A DNA stretch of 64,000 nt from the NCBI GenBank assembly GCA_000310025.1, contig FN649734.1, positions 2,454,789 through 2,518,788 on the forward strand, written 5' to 3'. A program made the position numbers and the translations under genes. This DNA is from Ectocarpus siliculosus. Taxonomy: Eukaryota; Sar; Phaeophyceae; Ectocarpales; Ectocarpaceae. Shown piece after piece: positions 30,045 to 40,336 of this stretch (positions are counted from its first letter, which is position 1; each line of letters begins with the position of its first letter). A model generated the notes under the pieces. It was not told the origin of the DNA, ran no database searches, and was given only the letters and a program-made list of their open reading frames with translations.

Positions 30045-30445
30045 TCGAGCAAGTCGTCAAATACAATGGGGTCGACCCACTTCGTTCGTATTACGGTAGA
30101 CATTCGCTTGGGCGTGCATTGAGAAGCGTGAAGGTTGGACAGCGGGCCTCGTAATGCTTGGTCCGGCCGGTTGTGTTTTTGTGAGAACATCTCGTTGACC
30201 AAGCCTGGGGTCACTTAGGGATTAAAGCTGTCGAAGCAAGACTCGAACATTATGGGAAACACTACAGAAAAGGATCAGGGGAATCGCGGAATAAGCGGGA
30301 AACACGTTCAATTATTGATTCACTAAATAAAGACACTTAGACACTGGTTGCGATTCTCGTTTGAATTAACATGAACGCCACTAACCAAGCGAAACCTGGT
30401 TTACGTTCCCCATTGAAAATTGGCGTTTCAGTGTTAGTGTCTGAG
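30045..30445. other. AKR downstream flank
   Basis: No gene or repeat recognised between the AKR stop and the foldback element. Confidence 0.5.
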
Positions 30446-30872
30446 ATTGTAGCCCGTGCGATACACTACAGATTAGTGGTCCGTCATTTTCCAAACGATC
30501 TTTTTATCATTGAGATCGGTGAGCTACAAGCTGGATTGTTGAAGCTGCTGTCTGTGCGGTCCGATTTTGAAACGCTTCAAGCACCTCTGCTTCTGGCTAG
30601 ACCTACATATACATGACCGCAGGCAGTCAAATCGACTGTGGCGAAGAGAAGAACATACGAGTGGAGAGCTGCGCTGAAGTTCGCGGCCCCACGGACTCAC
30701 ATAGGCGCTGATTCGCCGTTGCAAAGGTGCTTGAAGCGTTTCAAAATCGGACCGCACAGCAGTTTCAATAATCCAGCTTGTAGCGCACCGATCTCGATGA
30801 TAGAAGGATCTTTTGGAAAATCACGGACCGCTTTTTTTTTTTTTCTGTAGTGTATCGCAAGGGCTACAATCA
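30446..30872. mobile_element. Foldback (long inverted repeat) element
   Basis: Two arms of about 145 bp (30446-30592 and 30723-30872) are inverted copies of each other around a spacer of about 130 bp. Shared landmarks, read inward, are ATTGTAGCCC, GCGATACACTACAG, CATTTTCCAAA, GAGATCGGTG, CTACAAGCTGGATT and CGGTCCGATTTTGAAACGCT. The arms differ by point changes and an A/T run near 30830. There is no ORF of note. This is MITE-like or foldback DNA; a TSD was not identified. Confidence 0.85.
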
Positions 30873-30880
30873 CACCGGTC

Positions 30881-30951
30881 GCCCCGGTGGTCTAGTGGGT
30901 ATCCTCGCAGCCTACTAAGGGCCATGTCATGGGTTCGAGTCCCGGCATGTG
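30881..30951 (+). ncRNA. tRNA-like sequence, probable SINE head or tRNA pseudogene
   Basis: Matches both internal RNA polymerase III promoter boxes: an A-box like TGGTCTAGTGGG (from 30888) and a B-box like GGTTCGAGTCC (from 30933), at tRNA-like spacing. The T-loop stem pairs only in part, and the 3' end does not pair with the first seven bases as an acceptor stem should. A working tRNA is therefore unlikely. It starts eight bases after the foldback element. Confidence 0.55.
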
Positions 30952-31377
30952 AGTTGTTTGCTGTCCTTCTCGCGATAAAAATATCTCAGGCAGGCACCGC
31001 AGGAGGTAGGCGGGGACAAAAAGAAGAAAAAAAAACGGCGTTGGTACCCCCTCCTGTGTGAGCCCGGACGGTGCGTCTAGCTAGTTGCAGTAACCAAGTG
31101 CGCTGAGAAATGTAAGTGCACATACGCGGCAAACGTGTAGTGTGCACCGAACAGGAGTAAGCAGGCGGCGCCAGAGATACGACGAAAAAAAAAAATCAGA
31201 CACTAACATTGTACACGAGGGGGGGTGCGCGGACGGTTAATTTGCGATGGCAGGTTCGTACTGGAGGTAAGACTTTGGAAAACTGAGATATGCAGGCGTT
31301 TCCTGGATTTTTGAAGAGGAAACCAGCCATCCCCACCGCGACCTTAAGAGTTTTTTGTGACAGAATTCCAGTCTTCA

Positions 31378-33759
31378 GGCCGAGTCTATACGGCTTGATT
31401 ATTTCGGAGATTGTTTTTTCTCTCGGTCGGGGGGGGGGGGGGTGGCCTGCACGGAAAAAATGATCAAGATCCAAATTACCGTCTTCGGTTTCTCGCGCTA
31501 TATTTTTTTCTGAAGGGATAAAAGAGGCTGATTTACGTGTTCTTGTGGGTCACATCATGCTTCATTCAGTACACGGTTTTTGGCTCTTGTGCGACCAACA
31601 AGACACTGAGCGCCCTGTTCATGGGTCGCCTGCAGAGGGCATGTGTATCATCGCACGCTATCGGCTGCAGTTTGTGGATGTCGTCGGCCAAAGGTCTCTC
31701 TGATGGCATGCGTTGTACACTGATCACCCTCGACTCGGAGCTAGCAGCAGAAAGGCAACGTGCAAAAAAGGCAACACCGAGCCACACCTCGGTTCACGTT
31801 TGCAGGCCGTGTGCAATCAAAACTGGACAATATTACGGTGTTTGCGAAGTTGAAATTTCAGTTTCATCTTGGTCTTTTTGATCCCCCCGAGCGGCGAAGA
31901 CCAATGGATCTTTAGGAATTCAATCTTTTGCTTTATGGAGTTGCCCCCAAAGACCGCAGGAAAGCTTGAATTCAGTCTTGCTCATTTTGGTCTTTAAAGC
32001 AACAATTTTTGATTGGCCTACGCACCCCGAGATACTCCCGACGTCCTCCCGACACCGCCGCACCATCCCGTGGAGCTGCCCAAACACACACACCTTGGCC
32101 GCCGTAGACGACACCATGCATGGCGAACCAACTACAAACAGCAGCAGTGCCGCCAGACCACAGACGGTCAGACAAACGTCGCTGCACCGCACACCCGGTG
32201 CGCATTGCATGCTGCCGACATGGTGCAACTTTTGCTTCATCTTAAATGTTTATGCGTGGACAGAAGCATGCCGCTCTACATGCATGCTCATAATAAGTGA
32301 CACATCAAACCGCGGCGTGAGGAGGGTGAGGCGGTGAGGCGGGCGGCATAGATCTCAGGAGTGCGGCACAGGTGGTGGAGGCGGAGGTGATGGAGATGGG
32401 GATGCTTCAAGCGGCGTGGGGGCGTGAGGAGCTGCAGCGCGTGCGTCCTGTGGACCGTGCTGTGGTGATTTGTTTGACAGGAAACGATCGACTCCGTCGA
32501 CGACTGACTGCGATATGTATCACAACTTGTTCGCGTGCTGAAGGGGTACGTACACACATACATGCATGCCTCCGCTTTTTGCGGCGCTACGCTTCCCATG
32601 CACTCCCGGTAACTGAACTGGGCCAACCGCCTGTTCATGAATTAGTTCGTTGCTCCATCAGTATTCTCCATGACTGGGGGTGGGTGAGGGTGCAGTGATA
32701 GTGGAGTAGTAGTAGCCTTGTTGGGGTGAAAGCGGAAGCTCGGAAATATGTTTGGTGTTCCGAGTCGGCTCAACCATCTGTCTGCCGCCGCCGCCAAAGG
32801 GGCTCCGTCGTATTGAACGCAACGTTCTAGGAAATTTTCGCATGTTCAAGACTGAAATATTGCGCTCCGGTCTTCGCAAGCTATTTTTGAAACCAAAATT
32901 CAATCTTGGGCCGGAATTCCTTCAAACTTCCAAGACTGAAATGGGAGACCATTTCGCAAACACCCTATTCTCTGTTTCTGGGACGCGAGCAGAGGGTATG
33001 TGTATGACCACACGCCACTGCCTGCTGTTTGTGGATGTCGTCGGCCAAAGGCCTCTCTCTGGCATGCGTTGTGGACTGGTCGCGGGTGACACATGGAGCA
33101 AACACGCGGAGGAACAAGAAAAAAGCCCGAAAAGTCAACACCGCAACACACTTGGTTCACGTTTGCAGGCCGTGTGCAATCAAAATTGGACAGTACGCTC
33201 TGTTTCTGGTACGTGAGCAGAGGGTATGAGTATGACCACACGCCATTGGCTGCAGTTTGTGGATGTCGACGGCTTAAGGCCTCCTCTGGCATGCGTTTTG
33301 AACTGGTCCCACATACAGCAGGCGCAAAAACGGCTCTGTTCGGCAAAAAGGCAAGAACGTCAGCAGAGCAATGTGGCAGGGTTGACATTTTCGGCTCGTG
33401 TGCGGCCAACACGACGAAGAACGCCCTGAATTTGAGATGCCTGCAGAGGGTTTGTGCATGACCTCATGATATTGGCCTCTGTTTGGCCAGCAGACGGTGT
33501 AGTGCCTCGTTCTGGCACGATCGGGGTGTGACCAGGGGGTACCCCCCCCCATTTCTAACAGCGATATTCCAACAGGATCGCTGTTGGAAAAAGAACCAAT
33601 TTTCTAACAGGTCGGCCGGAATCGCTGTTGGAAACTGCGCTGTTGGAATTTGGGCTGTTGGAAAATGCCATTTTCCTACCCGTAAGACGCCCAAATAATT
33701 TTTTTGGGCTCAGAAAAGGACCCCCCCCCCAAACCCAGTCCAGAAAAATCAAGCCGTGA
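31378..33759. mobile_element. TIR element A, copy A0 (interrupted by element D)
   Basis: Left end GGCCGAGTCTATACGGCTTG matches the family A terminal repeat. Family features follow in order: a G-run, GCACGGAAAAAAT, TTTTTTTCTGAAGGG, then about 230-bp modules containing GCAGAGGG and TTTGTGGATGTCG, and a 3' segment of CTGTTGGAA motifs. The right end is cut by element B1 after AATCAAGCCGTGA. Element D (about 1.1 kb) sits inside a module. No transposase is encoded. Confidence 0.75.
31835..32965. mobile_element. TIR element D inserted in A0
   Basis: Perfect 12-bp terminal inverted repeats GGTGTTTGCGAA (31837-31848) and its reverse complement (32953-32964). Flanking TATT on both sides may be the target duplication. 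Comparison with uninterrupted A modules (GGACAATACGCTCTG) shows where it entered. The interior has no recognisable transposase; a purine-rich GGTGGTGGAGGCGG stretch lies near 32370. Confidence 0.75.
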
Positions 33760-33774
33760 TTAGGCCAGTTGTTA

Positions 33775-35036
33775 GGCTGAGTCTTACGGTGTGATTATTT
33801 CCGAGATGTTGTTTTTTTTTCGGGGGGGGGGGGGGGGAGGGGTGGCCCGCACGGAAAAAATTATCCAGATCCAAACGACTGTCTTATGGTTCCTCGAGGT
33901 ATATTTTTTTCTGAAGGGAAAAAAGAGGCTGATTCATGTTCTTGTGAGTCACATCATGCTTCAGTACACGGTTTTGGCTCGTGTGCGACCAACACGACAC
34001 CGAGCGCCCTGTTTATGGGTCGCCTGCAGAGGGCATGTGTATCATCGCAACGCCAGTGGCGGAAGTTTGTGGATGTCGTCGGGCAGAGGCCTCTCTCTGA
34101 TGGCATGCGTTGTAGACTGATCACACTCGACTCGGAGCAAGCGGCAGAAAAAAAAAGCAACATGCAAAAAAGGCAACACCGAACCACACCTCGATTCACG
34201 TTTGCAGGCCGTGTGCAATCAAAACTGGACAATACGCTCTGTTTCTGGGACGCGAGCAGAGGGTATGTGTATGACCACACGCCACTGCCTGCTGTTTGTG
34301 GATGTCGTCGGCCAAAAGCCTCTCTCTGGCATGCGTTGTGGACTGGTCGCGGGTGACACATGGAGCAAACACGCGGAGGAACAAGAAAAAAGCCCGAAAA
34401 GTCAACTCCGCAACACACTTGGTTCACGTTTGCAGGCCGTGTGCAATCAAAACTGGACAACACGCTCTGTTTCTGGTACGCGAGCAGAGGGTATGAGTAT
34501 GAACACACGCCATTGGCTGCAGTTTGTGGATGTCGACGGCTTAAGGCCTCTGTCTGGCATGCGTTTTGAACTGGTCCCACATACAGCAGGCGCAAAAACA
34601 GCTCTGTTCGGCAAAAAGGCAAGAACGTCAGCAGAGCAATGTGGCAGGGTTGACATTTTCGGCTCGTGTGCGGCCAACACGACGAAGAACGCGCTAAATT
34701 TGAGATACCTGCAGAGGGTTTGTGCATGACCTCATGATATTGGCCTCTGTTTGGCCAGCAGACGGTGTAGTTCCTCGTTCTGGCACGATCGGGGTGTGAC
34801 CAGGGGGTACCCCCCCCCATTTCTAACAGCGATATTCCAACAGGATCGCTGTTGGAAAATGGGCCAATTTTCTAACAGGCCGGCCGGAATCGCTGTTGGA
34901 AACTGCGCTGTTGGAATTTGGGCTGTTGGAAAATGCCATTTTCCTACCCATAAGACGCCCAAATAATTTTTTTGGCTCAGAGAAGGACCGCCCCCCCAAA
35001 TTCAATCAGGAAATAATTACACCGTAAGACTCAGCC
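33775..35036. mobile_element. TIR element A, copy A1 (complete, nested in B1)
   Basis: 28-bp terminal inverted repeats (33775-33802 and 35009-35036) starting GGCTGAGTCTTACGGTGTGA differ at one position. TTA flanks both ends (33772-33774, 35037-35039). Length is 1262 bp. The interior carries tandem modules of about 230 bp, with GCAGAGG marks at 34026, 34256, 34484 and 34711. No transposase. The TTA target duplication points to the PIF/Harbinger superfamily mobilised in trans. Confidence 0.9.
34026..34735 (+). repeat. Internal tandem modules of about 230 bp in element A1
   Basis: Each module runs from GCAGAGGG through ACACGCCA..GGC, TTTGTGGATGTCG, CTGGCATGCGTT and CACGTTTGCAGGCCGTGTG to CTCTGTTTCTGG. 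Spacings between GCAGAGG marks are 230, 228 and 227 bp. Related modules occur in A0 (31630-31835, 32985-33460) and, inverted, in A2 (37080-37800). Confidence 0.85.
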
Positions 35037-35647
35037 TTATGGTAAATTTTCCGATTTGGAATCCCGATATTACGCCTTTTACAGCCAAACCCCCATGAGG
35101 CCGCAGGAGTTCTGCGTACGTCGTTGGAAATGCTCACAAAAGCGGTTTGGCACTCAGTACTCGCCTCACAGAGACCCGTTAGCATTCAAACCTTCGAGGC
35201 CGCGTAGAGCATTGCTGTGAGCCTCTTCGAGCCAAGTTTGGGGAGCTGCGGTGCAGTGTGTGTTCACCATGCTTGGTAAAATAGGAATTCCAATTAGGAA
35301 TTGCTGGACGATCCGGGTGGGAATTCCTCATGAATTTCCCAACTGGAATTGGTTGGAATTCCAAATTGGGAATCGTGAATTTGCTTTCATATCATTGCAT
35401 ACTCTATGCACACTACACTCTAGCTGCCCAAACTTGGCTCCGAGAAGCTCACTGTCGTGGAGTGTACAGCCTTATCGGTTAGATGGCAAACAGGGGTCTG
35501 TGTGGCGAGAACGAACTGACAAAGCGCTTTGCTGCTCTCTGCTTGCTGCCCAGTACGCAGACCTCCTACTTTTAGGGAGTGGTGGAGCACTATCTGCCGA
35601 TCCTCCGGATTCCAAATCGGAAAAATTCTCCATAACAACTGGCCTTA

Positions 35648-36132
35648 GGCCTTTCCCCATTCTTTTTTTTTCTATTTTGTTTCTGCTCTTTTTTTTCCGT
35701 GAGCATATGCTTATTTTTTTTTCTCCTGCCCCCTACTTCTGCCCTTTCTGTGGGGGACGATGATATGCTTAAAATGCCTTTTTATGCTCCTCATTATGCT
35801 TTTTGGATACGGTTAGTGCCCGCGCGATTTTTTTCTCTACTTATTTTTTTTCAAATCGCTTAGGGTTAGGGTCAGTCAAAGTCGCTCCATATTAGTCCAT
35901 AAACGATTGATTCAACCCCCGAGAGCTAGGAGCGAGCCTGAAATCACGTCCTATCCACCATATTTTGTGGCCTGAACCGAAAAATGGACGAATATGCTCG
36001 AAATGTGGACACATATTCTCCTTTCTACTACGATATATATGCACGAGCATTGCTCTTTCCGGAATATGCTTTTGTTTATGCTCATATAGGCCAACTATGC
36101 CAAAAGTTCTGCTCGCAGAATGGGGAAAGGCC
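35648..36132. mobile_element. TIR element C
   Basis: 485 bp bounded by perfect 16-bp inverted repeats GGCCTTTCCCCATTCT (35648-35663 and 36117-36132) and flanking TA on both sides. The interior is AT-rich with repeated ATATGCT/TATGCTC words. No coding content. It abuts B1 directly. Confidence 0.8.
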
Positions 36133-36154
36133 TAGCTGTGATGATAAGACTCCA

Positions 36155-38003
36155 GGCCGAGTCTTACGTCGTGATTAGGCCAGTTGTTAGATTTTCCAAG
36201 ATTGGAATCCGGGGAGTCGACAGAAAATGGTCAGCCACCCCACAAAAGAGGAGGTCTGCGTACTGGATAGCAAGCAGAGCCCACCATGGAACTTCGTTAC
36301 TTAATCCTCGCCTCACAGAGACCTGTTCCTTATCAAACCACCGAGGCTGTACAGTCCACTGCTGTGAGCTTTGCGGAGCAAAGTTTGGGCAGCTAGAATG
36401 TAGTGTGCACAGAGTAGCCTCGGATATGAAAGCAAATTCACAAGTCCCAGATTGGAATTTCAACCAATTCCAGTTTGGCATCCATGAGGAATTCCCACGC
36501 AGGATCGTCCAATATTCCCAGATTGAAATCCTAGTTGTCCAACCATGATGAACACACACTCCACCCCAGCTCCCCAAACTTGACTCTGAGAGGCTCACAG
36601 CAATGTAGTCTACAGCCTCGAAGGTTTGATCACAAACGCGTTTCTGTGAGGCGAGTACTGATTGACAAAGCGCTTTGGTGTGCTTTTCCCACCAAGTGCG
36701 CAGAACCCCTCCTGACGCATGGGAGTTTGGATGTAAAAGGAATAATATCGGGATTCCCAGTTGGGAATTCTTTCCATAACAACTAGCCTTATTTCGGGAA
36801 TTTTTTTTGGGGGGGTCCTTTTCTCAGCCCAAATAATTATTTGAGCGTCTTACGCGGAGGAATTTGGCCATTTCCAAACGCTCGAATTCCAAATCGCCGA
36901 ATATTTCCTAGGATCTCAGCTGCCACGTTGGAAAATAGGCCCATTTTCCAAACTGGACCGGCTGATAATATCCAGTTTGGAATTGGGGGGGTTACCCCCT
37001 GGTCACACCTCGATCGTGCCAGAACGAGGAACTACACCGTCTGCTGGCCAAACAGAGGCCAGTATCATGAGGTCATGCACAAACCCTCTGCAGGCATCTA
37101 AAATTCAGGGCGTTCTTCATTGTGTTGGCCGCACACGAGCCGATAACGTCAACTCTCCTACATTGCTCTGCTGACGTTCTTGCCTTTCGGCCGAACAGAG
37201 CCGTTTTTGCGCTGTGTGACCAGTCAAAACGCACGCCAGAGAGAGGCTTTACGCCATCGACATCCACAAACTGCAGCCAGTGGCGTGTGATCATATACAT
37301 ACCCTCTGCTCGCGTCCCAGAAACAGATCGTATTGTCCAGTTTGGATTGCACATGGCCTGAAAACAAACGTGAACCGAAAGTTGCGGTGTTGACTTTTTG
37401 GACTTTTTTTTTGTTCCGCGCGTGTTTGCTCCGTGTGTCACCCGCGACCAGTCCACAACGCATGCCAGAGAGAGGCTTTCGGCCGATGACATCCACAAAC
37501 AGCAGGCAGTAGCGTGTGATCATACACATACCCTCTGCTCGCGTCCCAGAAGCAGAGCGTATTGTCCAGTTTTGATTGCACACGGCCCGTAAACGTGAAC
37601 CGAGGTGTGGTTCGGTGTTGCCTTTTTTGGACGTTGCCTTTTTTTCCCGGTTGCTCCGAGCGTGATCAGTGTACAACGCATGCCATCAGAGAGAGGCCTT
37701 TGGCCGACGACATCCACAAACTGCAGTCACTGGGGTGCGATGATACACATGCACTCTGGAGGCAACCCAAAAAAAACAGGGCGCTCGGTGTCTTGCTGGT
37801 CGCACACAAGCCAAAACCGTGAACTGAAGCATGTTGTGACCCACAAAGACTTGAATCGGCCTTTATTTTCCCTGAGAAAAAAATCTGTCTCGAGGAACCG
37901 AAGAAGGTCGCTTGGATCCAGACAATTTTTCCCTTGCAGACCACCCCCCCTCGACCGAGAGCAAAAAAACATCTCCGAAATAATCACGACGTAACACTCG
38001 GCC
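36155..38003 (-). mobile_element. TIR element A, copy A2 (inverted, interrupted by B2)
   Basis: Ends GGCCGAGTCTTACGTCGTGA (from 36155) and its near reverse complement ending at 38003. Family A modules are on the minus strand (37080-37800). Element B2 sits in the lower-coordinate TIR at TTA. Without B2 the element is about 1.24 kb, matching A1. Flanking trinucleotides are CCA and TCA, so the target duplication has decayed or is absent. Confidence 0.85.
36178..36788. mobile_element. Foldback TIR element B, copy B2 (nested in A2)
   Basis: 611 bp, from GGCCAGTTGTTAG (36178) to TAACAACTAGCC (36788), flanked by TTA on both sides (36175-36177, 36789-36791). The halves are inverted copies as in B1 (GCAAAGTTTGGGCAGCT versus AGCTCCCCAAACTTG). 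Sequence is similar to B1 throughout but diverged. Confidence 0.88.
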
Positions 38004-38130
38004 TCACAAGTCTCAAAAGACCACAGTAACATATATTTTGTTATTTGAGAGAAAAAGTTATGACAGGTGTGAGACTGATTTTCTCAACGCCCATGAAATC
38101 CCAGGGGGTTCGTTCTTGGCGGTGACCTTG

Positions 38131-38572
38131 CGTGACCACAATCTCACGTAGCCCGAAGCCTTGCCGCTCGCCTCGTCGAGTTGACGGAATGGCGGCAGCT
38201 GCAGTACAACACAAGGTTCAAATCAAGTGGTTTCCGAGCGCTATATAAGAATCAAGTCATATTTCGTCAGGTAGGATGAGAGACAAAATAAAAACAGGGA
38301 GTTCGAAAGAAGCAAGGCTGCTGGTTTGTAGCCACGCAGCTAGAGAATCAGCGTGACCACAATCTCACGTAGCCCGAAGCCTTGCCGCTCGCCTCGTCGA
38401 GTTGACGGAATGGCGGCAGCTGCAGTACAACACAAGGTTCAAATCAAGTGGTTTCCGAGCGCTATATAAGAATCAAGTCATATTTCGTCAGGTAGGATGA
38501 GAGACAAAATAAAAACAGGGAGTTCGAAAGAAGCAAGGCTGCTGGTTTGTAGCCACGCAGCTAGAGAATCAG
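38131..38572 (+). repeat. 221-bp perfect tandem duplication with TATA-like box
   Basis: Two copies, 38131-38351 and 38352-38572, each from CGTGACCACAATCTCACG to CTAGAGAATCAG. Each contains GCGCTATATAAGAATC, a TATA-like element, about mid-unit. The pair lies immediately before a family H end and may be promoter/U3-type DNA of an LTR. Confidence 0.9.
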
Positions 38573-38876
38573 GCACCTCGAGCCCTGCAGAGTGCTGTGG
38601 ACGCAGCGCACCTGGGTAGTAGTAGTAGTAGTTCACGGTGGGAAGCCGCCTTTGGATATCTACATGTCTTAAGATATGGTAGATTGGGGTTTCTATCTGC
38701 CTGGTTGGCATGTTGGCTTGAGAGAGAAAGATAGATCGAGAGGGAGCGATCGTGTGAAAAAATATACGCGTTTACCATCACAAAGGAGGTCAATCAACCA
38801 GCCCCCCGAGACCACACGGGGAGGATTCTGGTCCTAGGCCCTGCCTGACTTCAGGCATGTCTACAGTTATGACCGG
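38573..38876 (-). repeat. Repeat family H end segment (minus orientation)
   Basis: Reverse complement of the 280-bp segment found at 40337, 43327 and 55484. It ends in TTCAGGCATGTCTACA at 38876. Diverged, with extra ACTACTACTACTACTACC-type triplets at about 38618-38632. Confidence 0.8.
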
Positions 38877-39469
38877 GCAGGGGTCATAAACAAATTCTCG
38901 TGACGACAGCAGTGCAGCTGCTTCAATTCAAACCCAACCCCAGGTACACTTCGCCAATCTTGAGATTAACTGTTTGATTGCGAGCGCGGTCCCGACCAGG
39001 GCTGAAGGAAAGCCCCGTCGTCGTGTCGTCGTCACTAAACTCTACCAGTCGCCCATCAAATCAAAAACAACCGTTCTTCCTGGGCAGCTCAACCGGTACA
39101 GAAGATAGAAACCAAAAACTTGGCGAGGATTGAGAAGGTCGAGCTGAAAACATGAAGGAACAATACGTATCAAGTCTCCAAGCCAATCGAGAGGTTGTGA
39201 TAGAAATTTAGCTAAGAAACAGCCAGTCTCAAGAATAGATCGAGCTCGCGAGCTAAAAACACACATACGCACAGACACAGACACATTACACATGCACATA
39301 CACATAAAACAAAGGCAACGTTCCTATCAGCCAGGGGCGGCAATATCCATGCCACATGATTCGTCTACATTCCGCAAGATACCTCGCACGAAGGGACTAC
39401 TTCGGCGCAGCTGAAGTCACCAAGATCCACAAACAACTCCCAAAGGTGTCGTGTAGTGTATGGACAAGA
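38877..39469. other. Unassigned repeat-rich spacer
   Basis: No coding domain recognised. It starts right after the TGTCTACA end of family H, so it could be internal sequence of a decayed LTR element. Confidence 0.3.
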
Positions 39470-40120
39470 GAGCCATATGCCCTCCGTTGACCGCCTAGGG
39501 CAGCCTCCCCAGGGTGTGAGGGGGGAGGCTAGGCCCCAAAGCCCCCATAGAAGGGGGTAGAAGGGAAGACAAGAGAGGAGAGTATCTTATGTGCAGATAT
39601 CAACAGAGGCCTCCCATATGGAACAACAAGGGCGTACCATCAACATCCCAACTACCATATCTGGGCCCCTAGCAGAGCTCTGTCCACAATGCCCCCGATA
39701 AGCTTGATAACAAAACTCGGCTCTGACTACAAAACCAAAAACATGGACAAAGCGCGGGCATTGAATAATAACTCGCCATGAACTGTCAAATCGCCTAAGC
39801 AACAACAAGCAAACAGCCTTGTACGCAAAAGCAGATGGAAATCTCACGCAAACGTCAAGTCCCAAAAGTATCTTTCGGAACGTTGACCAGCAATGTTACG
39901 TACGTGCTGTCACGAACGCCGTCATCGTCGATGAAACCCCCCCCCACTATATTTTACTGTACGCAAGTACTCTCGAAAATACGTAGTCCCAGATGTTTCG
40001 CCAGCCTTAAACAACCTTGTCAGGTAGCCGCCAAAACCCCAACCACGGTAAGGCATACCCGATTTGGCGTCAAGCATGATCTCAAATCAAAACCAGCAAC
40101 GTAGAAAATGTACCCCGGAA
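39470..40120 (-). repeat. Repeat family E, minus-orientation copy
   Basis: Reverse complement of the sequence at about 44690-44880 plus 45455-45950, but uninterrupted. Landmarks on its reading strand: ATGATCTCAAATC-type start region, ACATTGCTGGTCAACGTTCC, TAGTCAGAGCCGAG, GGGGCCCAGATATGGT, TCTCTTGTCCATA near the end. No ORF. Confidence 0.75.
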
Positions 40121-40129
40121 CAGCAGGCA

Positions 40130-40336
40130 CGCTCCACAAGCGCTGTGGACAGGGCTCTGCTAGGGGCCCAGATATGGTGGTTGGGGGTGTTGATAGTACC
40201 CCCTTGTTGTCCCATATGCGGGGCCTCTGTTGATGTCTGTATATAATAATATTCTCCTTCTTGTTTTCCCACCCCCCTCTATGGGGGCATGGGGGCCTAG
40301 CCTCCCCCCTCACACCCTGGGGAGGCTTCCTGTAGA
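40130..40336 (+). repeat. Repeat family E, 3' part
   Basis: From TGTGGACAGGGCTCTGC through GGGGCCCAGATATGGT to CACACCCTGGGGAGGCT. It joins family H exactly at 40337. Opposite in orientation to the adjacent E copy. Confidence 0.75.

Larger units (their letters stand above)
33763..35644. mobile_element. Foldback TIR element B, copy B1 (split by A1)
   Basis: Begins GGCCAGTTGTTA at 33763 after a TTA and ends TAACAACTGGCC at 35644 before a TTA, giving a TTA duplication. After its first 12 bases it is interrupted by element A1. Without A1 it is about 617 bp. The two halves are long inverted copies of each other (both read, inward, CCGATTTGGAATCC, then GCCAAGTTTGGG). TTA duplication and GGC ends fit PIF/Harbinger-type MITEs. 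Confidence 0.85.

Noticed and set aside
30881-30951. Functional tRNA gene
   Set aside because: The acceptor ends do not pair and the T stem is weak, so a SINE head or pseudogene is more likely.
33954-34820. 288-codon minus-strand open frame in element A1
   Set aside because: It spans tandem non-coding modules, its phase changes between modules, and copies in A0 and A2 do not preserve it as one frame. Mentioned only as a property of the element.
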